Below are positions 49,916 to 59,059 of a stretch of 64,000 nucleotides of DNA, piece after piece. The stretch is taken from NCBI RefSeq assembly GCF_022662575.1, contig NZ_JALBFU010000001.1:816381-880380 (forward strand), in the 5' to 3' direction. The translations under genes were made by a program, and so were the position numbers. The notes under the pieces were generated by a model. The model did no database searches, was not told the DNA's origin, and worked only from the letters and a program-made list of their open reading frames with translations. Source of the DNA: Luteimonas aquatica (GTDB lineage Bacteria > Pseudomonadota > Gammaproteobacteria > Xanthomonadales > Xanthomonadaceae). The first letter of the stretch is position 1; every line of letters begins with the position of its first letter.

Positions 49916-51498
49916 TCGCCTGGCCCGCAGATCCCCGTCCGCTCGAGCGCCAGGTCCTCGAAATCGTTGCTGAAATCGCCATCCGGATCGACTTTCGACA
50001 TCTTCAGCGCCACGCCGCCGGCGGACGCCGCGAACTCCAGCCAGGCATCCACGTCCGGCCCGTCCTCGCCCCAGTGCACGCGCCAGCGTCCATCCGCGCT
50101 CCGGACTTCGCCCTTCACCCGCGGCGACTTGCGGGCCGAGAATTCGACTCCTGCCCCGGCCGGGCAGAGATCGACTTCGCCGAACCAGGGATCGCGATAG
50201 ACGCCGAGGAATTCGCGCAGCTCCGCGACGGTCGCCGGCCGGCCCGTCTCGGCCTTCGTGGCGTCGGATGCCGCGGCGCGCGCCCCCGGGGCGCGTGCTT
50301 CGGCATCGAGCAGGTCCGCGTAGTAAGCGACCGTTCTCTGCTGCTCCGGCGCCGTGAAGTGCTTGACCAGCACCTGATTGAGTACCGTCCTGGCCTCCTC
50401 GGCGTCGCCGTTGATCAGGATCACGAAGCCGACGTGCTTCTCCGGCAACAGCGTCACCGCCGAGTACATTCCCGAGAGCGTTCCGGTGTGCGAGACCTTC
50501 TGCGTGCCGTCGACATCCGCCAGGCGCCAGCCGTAGCCATAGGCGGAGTAATGGCTGCCGTCCCACTCGCGCATGCGCCTGGAGAGCGGCATGATCGTCT
50601 GCGCCGACCAGACCGCCTGGCGCTGCTCGGCCGACAGCCACGGCTTGCCGGCGACCAGGCCGGTCTTCTCCGGCGCCAGCCACATCGAGACCCACTTGAG
50701 CATGTCGTCGAGGTCGCAGCGGATGCCGCCGGCCGCCGCCATCGGAATGGCAGGGACCGTTTCCCCGTCGGTCCGCCCCGGCACGTAGCGCCCGTCCCTC
50801 AGGACATGCGGCTGCGCCACGTTGCCGACCTCGTCGCGCCGCCATTCGCCGACCTGGCAGCGCGTCATTCCCAGCGGCTCGAACAGCTCCTTGCGCACCA
50901 ATGCCTCGTAGGGCATCCCGCCCGCGGCGGCCGCCACCTCGCCAGCCACGATGTACAAGGTGTTGTCGTAGGCGTAGCGCGATCGGAAGCTGTACGCCGG
51001 CTTCAGGTAACGGAGCCCATGCAGCACGTCCTGGCGCGTGAACCGGTTCGGTTCGGGCCACAGCATCAGATCGCCGGCACCGGCGCCCAGGCCGCTGTTG
51101 TGGACGAGCAGGTCGCGCACCTGCAGCTCCCGCGTGACCCACGGGTCGTGCATCCGGAAATCCGGCAGATACTTGGTCACCGGATCGTCCCACTTCAGCT
51201 TGCCCGCATCGACCAGCCGCGCCAGCACCGCGGCGGTCATGGCCTTGGTGTTGGAGGCTATCTTGAACAGGGTTTCGTTATTGATGCCGGGACCGCCGCC
51301 GCCACGCTGCCGTCCAGTAGCGCGAATGTAAACAACCTCTCCGTTCTCGACAACGCCAACGGCAAGACCCGGCAGTTGATAACGGGTCATGGCATCATCG
51401 AAAGCGGAATCAACCGCTTCTTTCTGGGGTGCTGCGTTCGCAGTGAGGCATGCCAACAGCAACATTGCCGCCAGCATGGACAGGCGTCGAATATCCAC
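49912..51498 (-). CDS. Exported serine hydrolase, class-C beta-lactamase/DD-peptidase fold
   Basis: About 528 aa. Signal peptide core MLAAMLLLACLTANA. Catalytic motifs: SNTK (Ser82, Lys85), YDN (from Tyr177) and HTG (from His337), in the order of EstB/AmpC/DD-peptidases; a C-terminal 150-residue lipocalin-like beta domain follows (VAELREFLGVYRDPWFGEVDLCPAGAGVEFSARKSP). Probably a D-aminopeptidase, DD-peptidase or amidase acting on wall peptides, given VanX downstream and a TonB receptor upstream. Start uncertain: GTG 51498 gives the best signal peptide, GTG 51573 has an AAGG SD and follows the receptor stop by 8 nt, ATG 51477 is shortest. Confidence 0.87.
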   Translation of the reverse strand: MDIRRLSMLAAMLLLACLTANAAPQKEAVDSAFDDAMTRYQLPGLAVGVVENGEVVYIRATGRQRGGGGPGINNETLFKIASNTKAMTAAVLARLVDAGKLKWDDPVTKYLPDFRMHDPWVTRELQVRDLLVHNSGLGAGAGDLMLWPEPNRFTRQDVLHGLRYLKPAYSFRSRYAYDNTLYIVAGEVAAAAGGMPYEALVRKELFEPLGMTRCQVGEWRRDEVGNVAQPHVLRDGRYVPGRTDGETVPAIPMAAAGGIRCDLDDMLKWVSMWLAPEKTGLVAGKPWLSAEQRQAVWSAQTIMPLSRRMREWDGSHYSAYGYGWRLADVDGTQKVSHTGTLSGMYSAVTLLPEKHVGFVILINGDAEEARTVLNQVLVKHFTAPEQQRTVAYYADLLDAEARAPGARAAASDATKAETGRPATVAELREFLGVYRDPWFGEVDLCPAGAGVEFSARKSPRVKGEVRSADGRWRVHWGEDGPDVDAWLEFAASAGGVALKMSKVDPDGDFSNDFEDLALERTGICGPGE

Positions 51499-51581
51499 GG
51501 CCGCCGCCAATCGGCCGAGACCCGGCAACGATCCGTTGCCGGGAATTTCCGGGCCAATCAGCCAATCGCGCACGGCAGCCT

Positions 51582-54500
51582 TCAGAAGTTCCAGCTCACC
51601 ACCAACTGAGCATACCGAGGGGATTGGAACGACTGCCCATATCCGTACATTGGATTGAACGTGCCGATACTGTCTTGAGGCTGGAGGTCCTGATCCACAC
51701 CCAATGTCCGCTGCTGGTTGAGCACATTGTAAATAGCGAACTTGATTCGGAGGTCAGTGGGGATCGGCACCTTGTAGGCCAGGCTGAGATCCAGATTGTA
51801 GACCCATGGCGTCCTCCCCTCACCGCCCCTTCGGGAGTGCACGTAGACGCGCTCGTTCGAATAGGTCGAATTGCAGTTCTCCACGCAAATGTAGTAGCTG
51901 TGGAAATCCGTTGTATCAAAGGGGTTGCCTGCCCCAAACGCGGTGATCGGGGCGCCAGACTGGACGTTCAACGATGCCGCAGCCGTCAGATTTTCAGTGA
52001 CGGCATAGCTCCCGCGAAATTTGAACTGATGCCGGTGGTCATTTGCCAGATAACCCGACCCTCGATAATTGACCCAAGGGTTGTCGAAATTCTCTGTACG
52101 CCCGGTGTCAGCAAAGTCAGTATCAGAATTGACCGGCCCTTCGGCGTTACCTTTGTTGTAGGAGAGCGTGTAAGAGGCATTGAATCCCCACTTTTCATCC
52201 CATGCCCGATCGATCTGCAGCTCCAAGGCAGCATAGGAACGTTTCGGCTTACCCCATCCGCGCTGCCCGATGTACGTCATGATGGGATCACCATCGCCAT
52301 CGACGCCATCTTGACGGTACATCGCCCACCCCTCCCTGGCCGTGTCAACCGTGATCCATCCATCGGCACTCCCGTTGCAATCGGTATCCCCCCAGACCGT
52401 GACCTTCTTGCCAGGATTGGCCATCACGAACCCGACATACCCATCCTCGCCGCATGCACCCGTGGCGCTGATCTCCATATCATCGATCGCATTGTTCAGC
52501 TTGCGATAGGTCGCGCTTGCGCCCCAGGACCATTTCTCGTTGATCATGGTCTGGAATCCGAGGATCAATTCGTCTTGATAGACCGGATCCATGTCGCGAT
52601 CGACCTCCGAGCGCAGATCTCCCACCGTACCGTCACCCTGCGAGTTGTCGATGCCGCCAATCTGACCACCCAAGATCGGCAAGGCGTACGCTCGACCGTA
52701 ACTGGAGCTCAACAGGTCTTGATAGCCTAAAAATTCGTACCAACGGCGCTCGTCTAGGAACGCTCCGGCCTGCTTGATGTTGATGACGTTTGCGACCGGC
52801 AGGAAGTAACGACCGAGATTACCAAAAACCTTGGTTGCCCCATCCCCTTTCATATCCCAGGAGAAGCCAAATCTCGGCGCGTACATATCGTCCATTTCGA
52901 TATAACTTCTGCCGTCGCTGTCCTGATTGTCGAACGCTTCCTTGCGCAACCCGATGTTCAGCAGCAAATTCTCCGTGACCGACCAGTTGTCTTCGATATA
53001 GAGCGCAGAATTGATCGACTTGAAAGAACCCTGAACCTCGTTTTGTCGCGTGCGAACCACAAGGCCGCTTGCCGGAACCCGACCGCCATTGAGCGGCGCT
53101 CCGGGGGTGCGACGATATACGTCATAACGGATTCGACCCGGACCGGGATAGTAGCGATCCTGTTCCGACGTATTCTCTTCACGATCGGCGCCAAAGCGAA
53201 ACAGATGCGAGCCGAGGCTCCATTCGAAATCCAGCCTGGCCGCCTTACGCTTGTCCGTTGCCGTCACGACCTCGGTCGCCGTCGTGCAACCGCGATCCCC
53301 TTGCAAATCCTCAGGAACCCCATCGTCTAGAGAGCGATTGTCAAACACTCGGTTACATTCAACGTCATTTGCGCTACTTGCCGAACGCTCCCGGTCATTT
53401 TCGCCATAGAGCGCCTTCATGGAAAAATTATCAGTGAAGTTTCCGGTATAAGTGGCCGCCCAGTTCTTTCCTCCATTGTCCTGGACGAGTTGGTTGGTTT
53501 GGCCCTCCCGCACGCCAGAGTCGAAATCGTAATCGTAGACGTCCGTTACCGTATTGTTCTTGTCCGAAAACCCGAACAGCGACAAGGAGTGACGATCGGT
53601 AATCTGCCAATCGAGCTTACCGCCCCAGAAGGGATCGTTTGCTTGACCAGAATTGAACACACTACCGGCGTCGTTGGTGCTTCTCGGACGATAATCGCGC
53701 GCTTCGTACATAGCAAAAAAGAACAAGCGATCCTTGATGATCGGTCCGGACGCATAGGCGTTGAACTTGGCGCGGGTGTAGTCATCCTGATCGGCTGCGA
53801 TATAGCGTCCTCCTCCGCGCAAGTATCGATTTTTTGCCGCGGATTGCCATGCGCGAGGCTCGAAGGTCAACTCAACGCCGGATTTGAATTCGTTGCTGCC
53901 CGAGCGAGTGACCGCGTTGATCACGCCACCGGTACTACGTCCAAACTCGACAGAATAACCACCAGTCTTCACTTGGAATTCCTGGTAGAACGCAAATGGG
54001 ACCGAGGAGTAGCCGACCCTGTTGTAGAAATCGGTGACGTTGAGCCCATTGATGTAAACGGTGTTCTCGGCGACGGAGGATCCACCGAAAGACAACCCTT
54101 GCGCCCCCAATGAAGACTTGCCCTGCACCACGCCGGGCGCCAGCAGCGCCACTGATCCGACACTCTGATCTACGGGAAGTCGCGCGATTTCTTCGCGAGT
54201 CACATTGGTCGCGGATTCGGTGGACGTCACGTCCACAGCATTGATGACACGCGACCCCTTCACCTGGACAACATCCAGGTTGGTGGTTCCAGCTGATCCA
54301 ATGTTGACGGTAGTGGCATTGCCAAGCGTCACCGTGACAGGAACGGCATCGCCGACAGGCACTCCATCCTTGCTCGTCTGCAGCGTGTAACCGCCAGTCG
54401 GCAACAGGGCAAGGCGATAATTCCCCTGACTGTCGGCTGTCACGGTGCGCGTATAGCCCGTCTGCGGATTAACAATCGTGACCTGCGAACCCGGCTCGGC

Positions 54501-54623
54501 GCGGCCAACAATGGAGCCAGTTGTGTTCTGTGCCATGACAGGCATTGTGGTCAGCGATACCAGGCACAGCCCCATCGCCATGCAGAGCGCGCGCTTGCGC
54601 GGATTCGGTTTGTTGCTGCTCAT
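51582..54623 (-). CDS. TonB-dependent receptor, Oar-like (carboxypeptidase-regulatory N-domain)
   Basis: A 1013-aa outer-membrane receptor with signal peptide (about 1-31). Residues 35-115 are a carboxypeptidase-regulatory-like beta sandwich (GSIVGRAEPGSQVTIVNPQTGYTRTVTADSQGNYRLALLPTGGYTL), residues about 125-235 the plug (VNAVTRSG-type: GVINAVTRSGSNEFKSG), and the rest a barrel ending YAQLVVSWNF. Oar-like proteins often carry peptides or proteins. Base composition differs from all neighbours: 53341-53400 has 29 G+C in 60. SD GGGGAG, ATG 54623. Downstream serine hydrolase and VanX, upstream transglutaminase, on the same strand. Confidence 0.92.
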   Translation of the reverse strand: MSSNKPNPRKRALCMAMGLCLVSLTTMPVMAQNTTGSIVGRAEPGSQVTIVNPQTGYTRTVTADSQGNYRLALLPTGGYTLQTSKDGVPVGDAVPVTVTLGNATTVNIGSAGTTNLDVVQVKGSRVINAVDVTSTESATNVTREEIARLPVDQSVGSVALLAPGVVQGKSSLGAQGLSFGGSSVAENTVYINGLNVTDFYNRVGYSSVPFAFYQEFQVKTGGYSVEFGRSTGGVINAVTRSGSNEFKSGVELTFEPRAWQSAAKNRYLRGGGRYIAADQDDYTRAKFNAYASGPIIKDRLFFFAMYEARDYRPRSTNDAGSVFNSGQANDPFWGGKLDWQITDRHSLSLFGFSDKNNTVTDVYDYDFDSGVREGQTNQLVQDNGGKNWAATYTGNFTDNFSMKALYGENDRERSASSANDVECNRVFDNRSLDDGVPEDLQGDRGCTTATEVVTATDKRKAARLDFEWSLGSHLFRFGADREENTSEQDRYYPGPGRIRYDVYRRTPGAPLNGGRVPASGLVVRTRQNEVQGSFKSINSALYIEDNWSVTENLLLNIGLRKEAFDNQDSDGRSYIEMDDMYAPRFGFSWDMKGDGATKVFGNLGRYFLPVANVINIKQAGAFLDERRWYEFLGYQDLLSSSYGRAYALPILGGQIGGIDNSQGDGTVGDLRSEVDRDMDPVYQDELILGFQTMINEKWSWGASATYRKLNNAIDDMEISATGACGEDGYVGFVMANPGKKVTVWGDTDCNGSADGWITVDTAREGWAMYRQDGVDGDGDPIMTYIGQRGWGKPKRSYAALELQIDRAWDEKWGFNASYTLSYNKGNAEGPVNSDTDFADTGRTENFDNPWVNYRGSGYLANDHRHQFKFRGSYAVTENLTAAASLNVQSGAPITAFGAGNPFDTTDFHSYYICVENCNSTYSNERVYVHSRRGGEGRTPWVYNLDLSLAYKVPIPTDLRIKFAIYNVLNQQRTLGVDQDLQPQDSIGTFNPMYGYGQSFQSPRYAQLVVSWNF

Positions 54624-54686
54624 GACGCTCTCCCCGTCGATGCCCTAAATGATGATGGCGCCGGCAAGCCGCCGGCGGAATGTCGC

Positions 54687-56216
54687 TCAGCGCTTCCCTT
54701 CCCCGCCCGCGCCGTCGCCCGGGGGCGGCAGCATCTTCCAGGCGAAGTGATAGTCCCACTGGTCGAAGTACAGGTTGCCGCCGCGCCACTCGGCCTCGCC
54801 GCGCTGCAGGTCGACCGTTTCCGAGCGCTCGAAGCGCTTGGGCGGGACGAAGTCGCGGCCGTAGTCGTCGTTGAAGGCGATGCGGTAGGCGTCGAAGCCG
54901 CCCAGGTAGAAGTTCTCGACGGCGCGGCTTTCGGCCGAGCCGTCGCCGTGCAGCCTGCCGAAGGTGACGTCCATCGGCACCCAGCCGTACGGGGCCAGGT
55001 ACAGCCAGCCCCAGTCGTGCATGTTGTCGTAGCCGCCGTCGGAATAGATCCATCCCGACTGCCACCTGGCCGGGATGCCGTTCATGCGCAGCAGGGTGAT
55101 CAGCAGCAGCGTCTGCTGCCCGCAGTCGCCGTGGCCGGCATGCAGGGTGTAGTCGCCGATGTTGCTGATGGTGGAGTACTCGCGCGCGCCGGCCCAGGGG
55201 ATGCGGTCGACGGCGTCGAAGAGCTTGCGCGCGATGCGGTAGGGGTTCTTCTCATCGCCCACCGCCTGCGCGGAATACAGGCGCATGACGTCGGTGAAGA
55301 CCACGTGCGGCGGGCGCTCGGCCAGGTACGGCGCGAGCTCGGGCGTGATCTTCGCGGGAACGACCTTCTCGGGATCGATGTCGACGTACTGGCCGTAGAC
55401 GGTCAGCTCGTAGGTGATCGAGAACGCCGTAGGCTGTCCCTTGCGCGCCGGCTTCTCCAGATACACGGTGCGCTGGAGGGCGGACTCCGGGGCGATCCGG
55501 TGCCGCGCCGGCTCGCTGGTCAGGAAGCGGAGATGTTCCTGCTGCCCCGGCAAGGCGCGCGGATACGGGATCCAGGCGCGCACCGTCTCGCCGGCCGGCA
55601 CCGCGTCCGCGTCCACGGTCAGCGACTGCGTCACCTGCAGCCGCCTCGGCGCGACATGGCGGCGCCCCTGCGCCAGCGCGGCATCGCGCACCTCGCTATG
55701 GTGCGGATTGGGCGACTCCATCGGGCCGTTGGCGTTGCCGAGCTTCGACAGCGCCGGATCGCGGCGCGCGGCGGCCTCCGGGCTGAGCCGGAACAGGTTC
55801 GAGGGCGCGCGGTTGAAGTACACGGTACGGCCGTCGATGGTCATGCGCTCGAACAGGCCGGCGGCGTTCCATCTGGCGAATTCGGCCTCGGTCAGGTCGG
55901 GGATCTGCTTGCGCACGCGCTCGCGCACGCCCTGTTCGTCGAGGCTGAAGTCCAGCAGGATGCGGCGCATGCGCTCGCGCTGGAAGGCGTAGTCGCGCTT
56001 CTTGGCCGGACTCACGGCCGGATCGCCCAAGGCGGCCGCGATCTGCGCTTCGGCGTCCTGGAAGCGGCCGGCGTCGACCGCCGCGATCACCTCCGGCAAC
56101 GGCGCGGCGGACTGCGCGGCGAAGCAGCCCAGGGCCACCGCCGCCAACAAGGCGGCCAGCCGGCGCCCACGCGCCGCGCCGGGCGATGCAGTCCGATTGG
56201 CCAAGGTGTGGTTCAC
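54687..56216 (-). CDS. Exported transglutaminase-like peptidase
   Basis: About 509 aa. Signal peptide core RRLAALLAAVALGCFAAQSA. The catalytic part is near the C-terminus: GHGDCGQQTLLLITLLRMNGIPARWQSGW with the nucleophile Cys, and NMHDWGWLYLAPYGWVPMDVTFG with His and Asp. An N-terminal helical part (about 40-150) and a beta-sandwich (TVDADAVPAGETVRAWIPYPRALPGQQEHLRFL) precede it. Such proteins are usually cysteine peptidases or amidases. The start GTG 56216 agrees with the predicted promoter; ATG 56294 would lie upstream of the predicted transcript start. First gene of the leftward set, 63 nt before the receptor. Confidence 0.82.
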   Translation of the reverse strand: MNHTLANRTASPGAARGRRLAALLAAVALGCFAAQSAAPLPEVIAAVDAGRFQDAEAQIAAALGDPAVSPAKKRDYAFQRERMRRILLDFSLDEQGVRERVRKQIPDLTEAEFARWNAAGLFERMTIDGRTVYFNRAPSNLFRLSPEAAARRDPALSKLGNANGPMESPNPHHSEVRDAALAQGRRHVAPRRLQVTQSLTVDADAVPAGETVRAWIPYPRALPGQQEHLRFLTSEPARHRIAPESALQRTVYLEKPARKGQPTAFSITYELTVYGQYVDIDPEKVVPAKITPELAPYLAERPPHVVFTDVMRLYSAQAVGDEKNPYRIARKLFDAVDRIPWAGAREYSTISNIGDYTLHAGHGDCGQQTLLLITLLRMNGIPARWQSGWIYSDGGYDNMHDWGWLYLAPYGWVPMDVTFGRLHGDGSAESRAVENFYLGGFDAYRIAFNDDYGRDFVPPKRFERSETVDLQRGEAEWRGGNLYFDQWDYHFAWKMLPPPGDGAGGEGKR

Positions 56217-56278
56217 GCCATTGCCGCGCCTAGTCGCCCCGTCATGACCGACCCACGGCCGGCACCCAATTCCCCTGT

Positions 56279-56356
56279 CACATGTGTTTAACATGCGCCC
56301 CCGCCATGGTCAATAATTTATTCCAAAAACTTGCAAGTTGAGAAATTTGTATTCCA
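56279..56356. promoter_or_regulatory. AT-rich divergent control region of the murein-peptide locus
   Basis: Contains an 8-bp palindrome CACATGTG (56279-56286), a perfect 12-bp palindrome AACTTGCAAGTT (56328-56339), and a direct repeat AATTT-(0-2 nt)-TATTCCA flanking it (56315-56325 and 56344-56356). The stretch is far more AT-rich than the surroundings. Candidate operator for the MurR/RpiR protein encoded at 59060. Confidence 0.6.
56285..56313 (-). promoter_or_regulatory. Promoter of the leftward murein-peptide genes
   Basis: On the minus strand TTGACC (56313-56308), 17-nt spacer, and TAAACA (56290-56285) with an extended TG two bases before it. Predicted start near 56278, about 60 nt before the GTG at 56216. 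Confidence 0.5.
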
Positions 56357-56494
56357 TCATGCGTCCCGACGCGTCGGCCGCGCCTGAGACGGGAGCCGCC
56401 GCGCCATCGGGGACAGTGCGTAGTGCGCGGCCGTTCATCCCTTCACAATGAACGGGCCACCATGCCTCCTTTCCTTCCGTACAGATCCGACGCC

Positions 56495-57904
56495 ATGAAT
56501 TCCGCATCCCGCAGGTCCCGATTCCCCCTCGCCGCCGCCCTCCTGGCGCTGTGCGCGGTCGCGTTCGCGCCGCTGCCCCCGGCGCACGCCGCCGGCGCTG
56601 CGACCGGAGTGGTGGGCGTGGACACCGCGCAATTGGACGCCGACTACTGGATCGCACGCCTGCCGCAGGCGAACAAGGTCGTCCTCGACCGCGGCGCCAT
56701 CGCCGCGCAGAACCGCAAGCTGCAGCAGAGCGATCCGTCCCTGTACAACATCGACGCCCTGCCCACCACGCTCGACGGCAAGCAGGTGGGCGGCTGGATC
56801 CGCAAGCTTTCGGCGCGCCCGTCGCGCACGCTGTACGACACCGCCGGCAAGGAGATCGCCAGGAAGACCGTCGACGACTGGCTCGACCGCCTCAACCTGC
56901 AGGCGATCCCCGAATCGCAGCCCACGCGCTACGGCCTGATCGTGCACCGCGCCGACCTGCGCACCTTCCCCACCACGCAGCGCGTGTTCAGCGCCCGCGG
57001 CGACACCGACATCGACCGCTTCCAGGAGACCGCCTTCTTCCCCGGCACGCCGGTGGCGATCGCGCACGAAAGCCGCGACGGCAAGTGGTGGTTCGTGGTC
57101 GGCACCTTCTACGCGGCCTGGGTCGAGAAGCAGGCCGTGGCCGAGGGCAGCAAGACCCAGGTGTTCAGCTACGTGCGCAAGGTGCCGTACCTGGTGGTCA
57201 CCGGCGCCACCGTGCGCACCACCTACACGCCCAACCTGCCGCAGGTCTCGGACCTGCAGCTCGACATGGGCATCCGGCTGCCGCTGCTGAAGGAATGGCC
57301 CGGCAACCAGAGCGTCAACGGCCAGGCCGCCTACGCCTCCTACGTGATCGAGCTGCCGGTGCGCAACGACGACGGTTCGCTGCGCTTCGCCCCCGCCCTG
57401 CTGCCGCGCACCGCGGACGTCTCGCCCGACTACCTGCCGCTGACCCAGGCCAACCTGCTGCGCCAGAGCTTCAAGTTCCTGGGCGAGCGCTACGGCTGGG
57501 GCAACGACTACGGCACGCGCGACTGCAGCAGTTTCGTGTCCGAGGTCTACCGCAGCCTGGGCGTGCAGCTGCCGCGCAACACCAGCGACCAGGGCGTGAG
57601 CCCGGCGCTGAACCGCCTCGCCTTCAAGCCCGGCGAGCGCGGCAAGCGCACGGCGGCGGTGAAGCAGCTGCAGGTGGGCGACCTGGTCTACATCCCCGGC
57701 CACGTGATGATGGTGATCGGCAACGACAACGGCATGCCCTACGTGATCCACGACACCAACGGCGGGGCCTGGCTCGACACGGCCGGCAAGCTGGTGCGCG
57801 GCGACCTCAACGGCGTCTCGGTCACGCCGCTGCCGCCGATGCGCGCCAGCCTGAAGCAGACCTACGTGGACCGCATGACCAACATCCAGCGCATCCGGCC
57901 ATAA
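56495..57904 (+). CDS. SH3-NlpC/P60 endopeptidase, gamma-D-glutamyl-diamino acid type
   Basis: A 469-aa exported protein (signal core PLAAALLALCAVAFAPLPPAHA). Order: N-terminal stabilising region (about 35-110), two bacterial SH3 domains (about 145-215 and 225-290) and an NlpC/P60 domain (about 320-460) with Cys344 in GTRDCSSFVSEVYRSLG, His403 in IPGHVMMVIG and a further His419 in VIHDTNGG. This layout matches YkfC-type enzymes that cut L-Ala-gamma-D-Glu-|-diamino acid from free murein peptides. The next gene, an L-Ala-D/L-Glu epimerase, uses the product, as in the Bacillus ykf operon. ATG 56495 gives the best signal; ATG 56462 is possible. Confidence 0.9.
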   Translation: MNSASRRSRFPLAAALLALCAVAFAPLPPAHAAGAATGVVGVDTAQLDADYWIARLPQANKVVLDRGAIAAQNRKLQQSDPSLYNIDALPTTLDGKQVGGWIRKLSARPSRTLYDTAGKEIARKTVDDWLDRLNLQAIPESQPTRYGLIVHRADLRTFPTTQRVFSARGDTDIDRFQETAFFPGTPVAIAHESRDGKWWFVVGTFYAAWVEKQAVAEGSKTQVFSYVRKVPYLVVTGATVRTTYTPNLPQVSDLQLDMGIRLPLLKEWPGNQSVNGQAAYASYVIELPVRNDDGSLRFAPALLPRTADVSPDYLPLTQANLLRQSFKFLGERYGWGNDYGTRDCSSFVSEVYRSLGVQLPRNTSDQGVSPALNRLAFKPGERGKRTAAVKQLQVGDLVYIPGHVMMVIGNDNGMPYVIHDTNGGAWLDTAGKLVRGDLNGVSVTPLPPMRASLKQTYVDRMTNIQRIRP

Positions 57905-57933
57905 GACGGTCGCAACACATCCAGGACGAACGC

Positions 57934-57951
57934 ATGAAGGCCTCGCCGTGA
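57934..57951 (+). CDS. Five-codon leader ORF coupled to the epimerase gene
   Basis: ATG AAG GCC TCG CCG TGA (57934-57951) has an AGGA-type SD about 7 nt upstream and its TGA overlaps the GTG start of the epimerase (GTGA). The AAGG inside it is at the right distance (7 nt) to serve as SD for the GTG. It may simply place ribosomes at the GTG. Confidence 0.4.
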   Translation: MKASP

Positions 57952-59045
57952 AAATCACCGACATCCGCTTCGGCATGCTGCGCGTGCCGCTGAAGACGCC
58001 CTTCAAGACGGCGCTGCGCACGGTGGAGACGGTGGAGGACATCGTGGTCAGCGTCCACACCGACAGCGGGCACGTCGGCTACGGCGAGGCCCCGGCCACG
58101 GCGGTGATCACCGGCGACACCCACGGCTCCATCATCGAGGCGATCCGCAAGTTCATCGCGCCGCGCCTGATCGGCGAGGACATCGCCAACCTCAACCGCA
58201 TCACCCGGCTCGTCCAGACCGCGCTGGAGCGCAACACCAGCGCCAAGGCCGCGGTCGAGATCGCGGTCTACGACCTGTGGGCGCAGCTCTACGAGGCGCC
58301 GCTGTACAAGATGCTCGGCGGCGGCGAACCGGTGATCACCACCGACATCACCATCAGCGTGGACCACATCGACAAGATGGTGGCCGATTCGCTGTCGGCG
58401 GTGGAGCGCGGCTTCGAGTCGCTGAAGATCAAGGTCGGCAAGGACATCGGCGTCGACATCGAGCGGGTCAAGGCGATCTACGCCGCCGTCGAGGGCCGGG
58501 CCCTGCTGCGCCTGGACGCCAACCAGGGCTGGACCGCCAAGCAGGCGGTCTACGCGGTGCAGACGCTGGAGGACGCCGGCGTGCGCCTGGAGCTGCTGGA
58601 GCAGCCGGTGAAGGCGCAGGACATCGACGGCCTGAAGTACGTCACCGACCGCGTGCACACCCCGGTGATGGCCGACGAGAGCGTGTTCGGCCCGCTGCAG
58701 GTCATCGACCTGATCAAGGCGCACGCCGCCGACATCATCAACATCAAGCTGATGAAGACCGGCGGCATCTCCAACGCGGTGCGCATCGCCGACATCGCCG
58801 GGCTGTACGGCGTGCAGTGCATGATCGGCTGCATGATCGAGACCAGCATCAGCGTGGCCGCCGCCGTGCACCTGGCGGTGGCGAAGTCGGACGTGATCAC
58901 CAAGGTCGACCTCGACGGCCCGTCGCTGTGCGCTTTCAACCCGGTGGACGGCGGCGTCAGCTTCAACGAATCGGAGATCTCGATCGGCGACGCGCCGGGC
59001 CTGGGCATCCGCGAGATCCGCGGGCTCGAGGCCATGACGGCCTGA
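57948..59045 (+). CDS. L-Ala-D/L-Glu (dipeptide) epimerase, enolase superfamily
   Basis: A 365-aa muconate-lactonising subgroup enzyme. Catalytic KxK pair Lys160/Lys162 (SLKIKVG), metal ligands Asp190 (RLDANQGW), Glu218 (LLEQPV) and Asp243 (MADES), and Lys267 (NIKLMKTGG) on the other face: complete for a 1,1-proton-transfer epimerase. Converts L-Ala-D-Glu from murein to L-Ala-L-Glu so that ordinary peptidases can use it (E. coli YcjG, B. subtilis YkfB). Other dipeptide specificity is possible. Starts with GTG, 44 nt after the NlpC/P60 gene. Confidence 0.93.
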   Translation: MKITDIRFGMLRVPLKTPFKTALRTVETVEDIVVSVHTDSGHVGYGEAPATAVITGDTHGSIIEAIRKFIAPRLIGEDIANLNRITRLVQTALERNTSAKAAVEIAVYDLWAQLYEAPLYKMLGGGEPVITTDITISVDHIDKMVADSLSAVERGFESLKIKVGKDIGVDIERVKAIYAAVEGRALLRLDANQGWTAKQAVYAVQTLEDAGVRLELLEQPVKAQDIDGLKYVTDRVHTPVMADESVFGPLQVIDLIKAHAADIINIKLMKTGGISNAVRIADIAGLYGVQCMIGCMIETSISVAAAVHLAVAKSDVITKVDLDGPSLCAFNPVDGGVSFNESEISIGDAPGLGIREIRGLEAMTA

Positions 59046-59059
59046 GCGCCGGCGCGGCG

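Noticed and set aside
49912-51498. Beta-lactam resistance gene.
   Set aside because: The SNTK/YDN/HTG serine hydrolase family is mostly peptidases and esterases, and an extra C-terminal beta domain plus the peptide-degrading context speak against a true AmpC.
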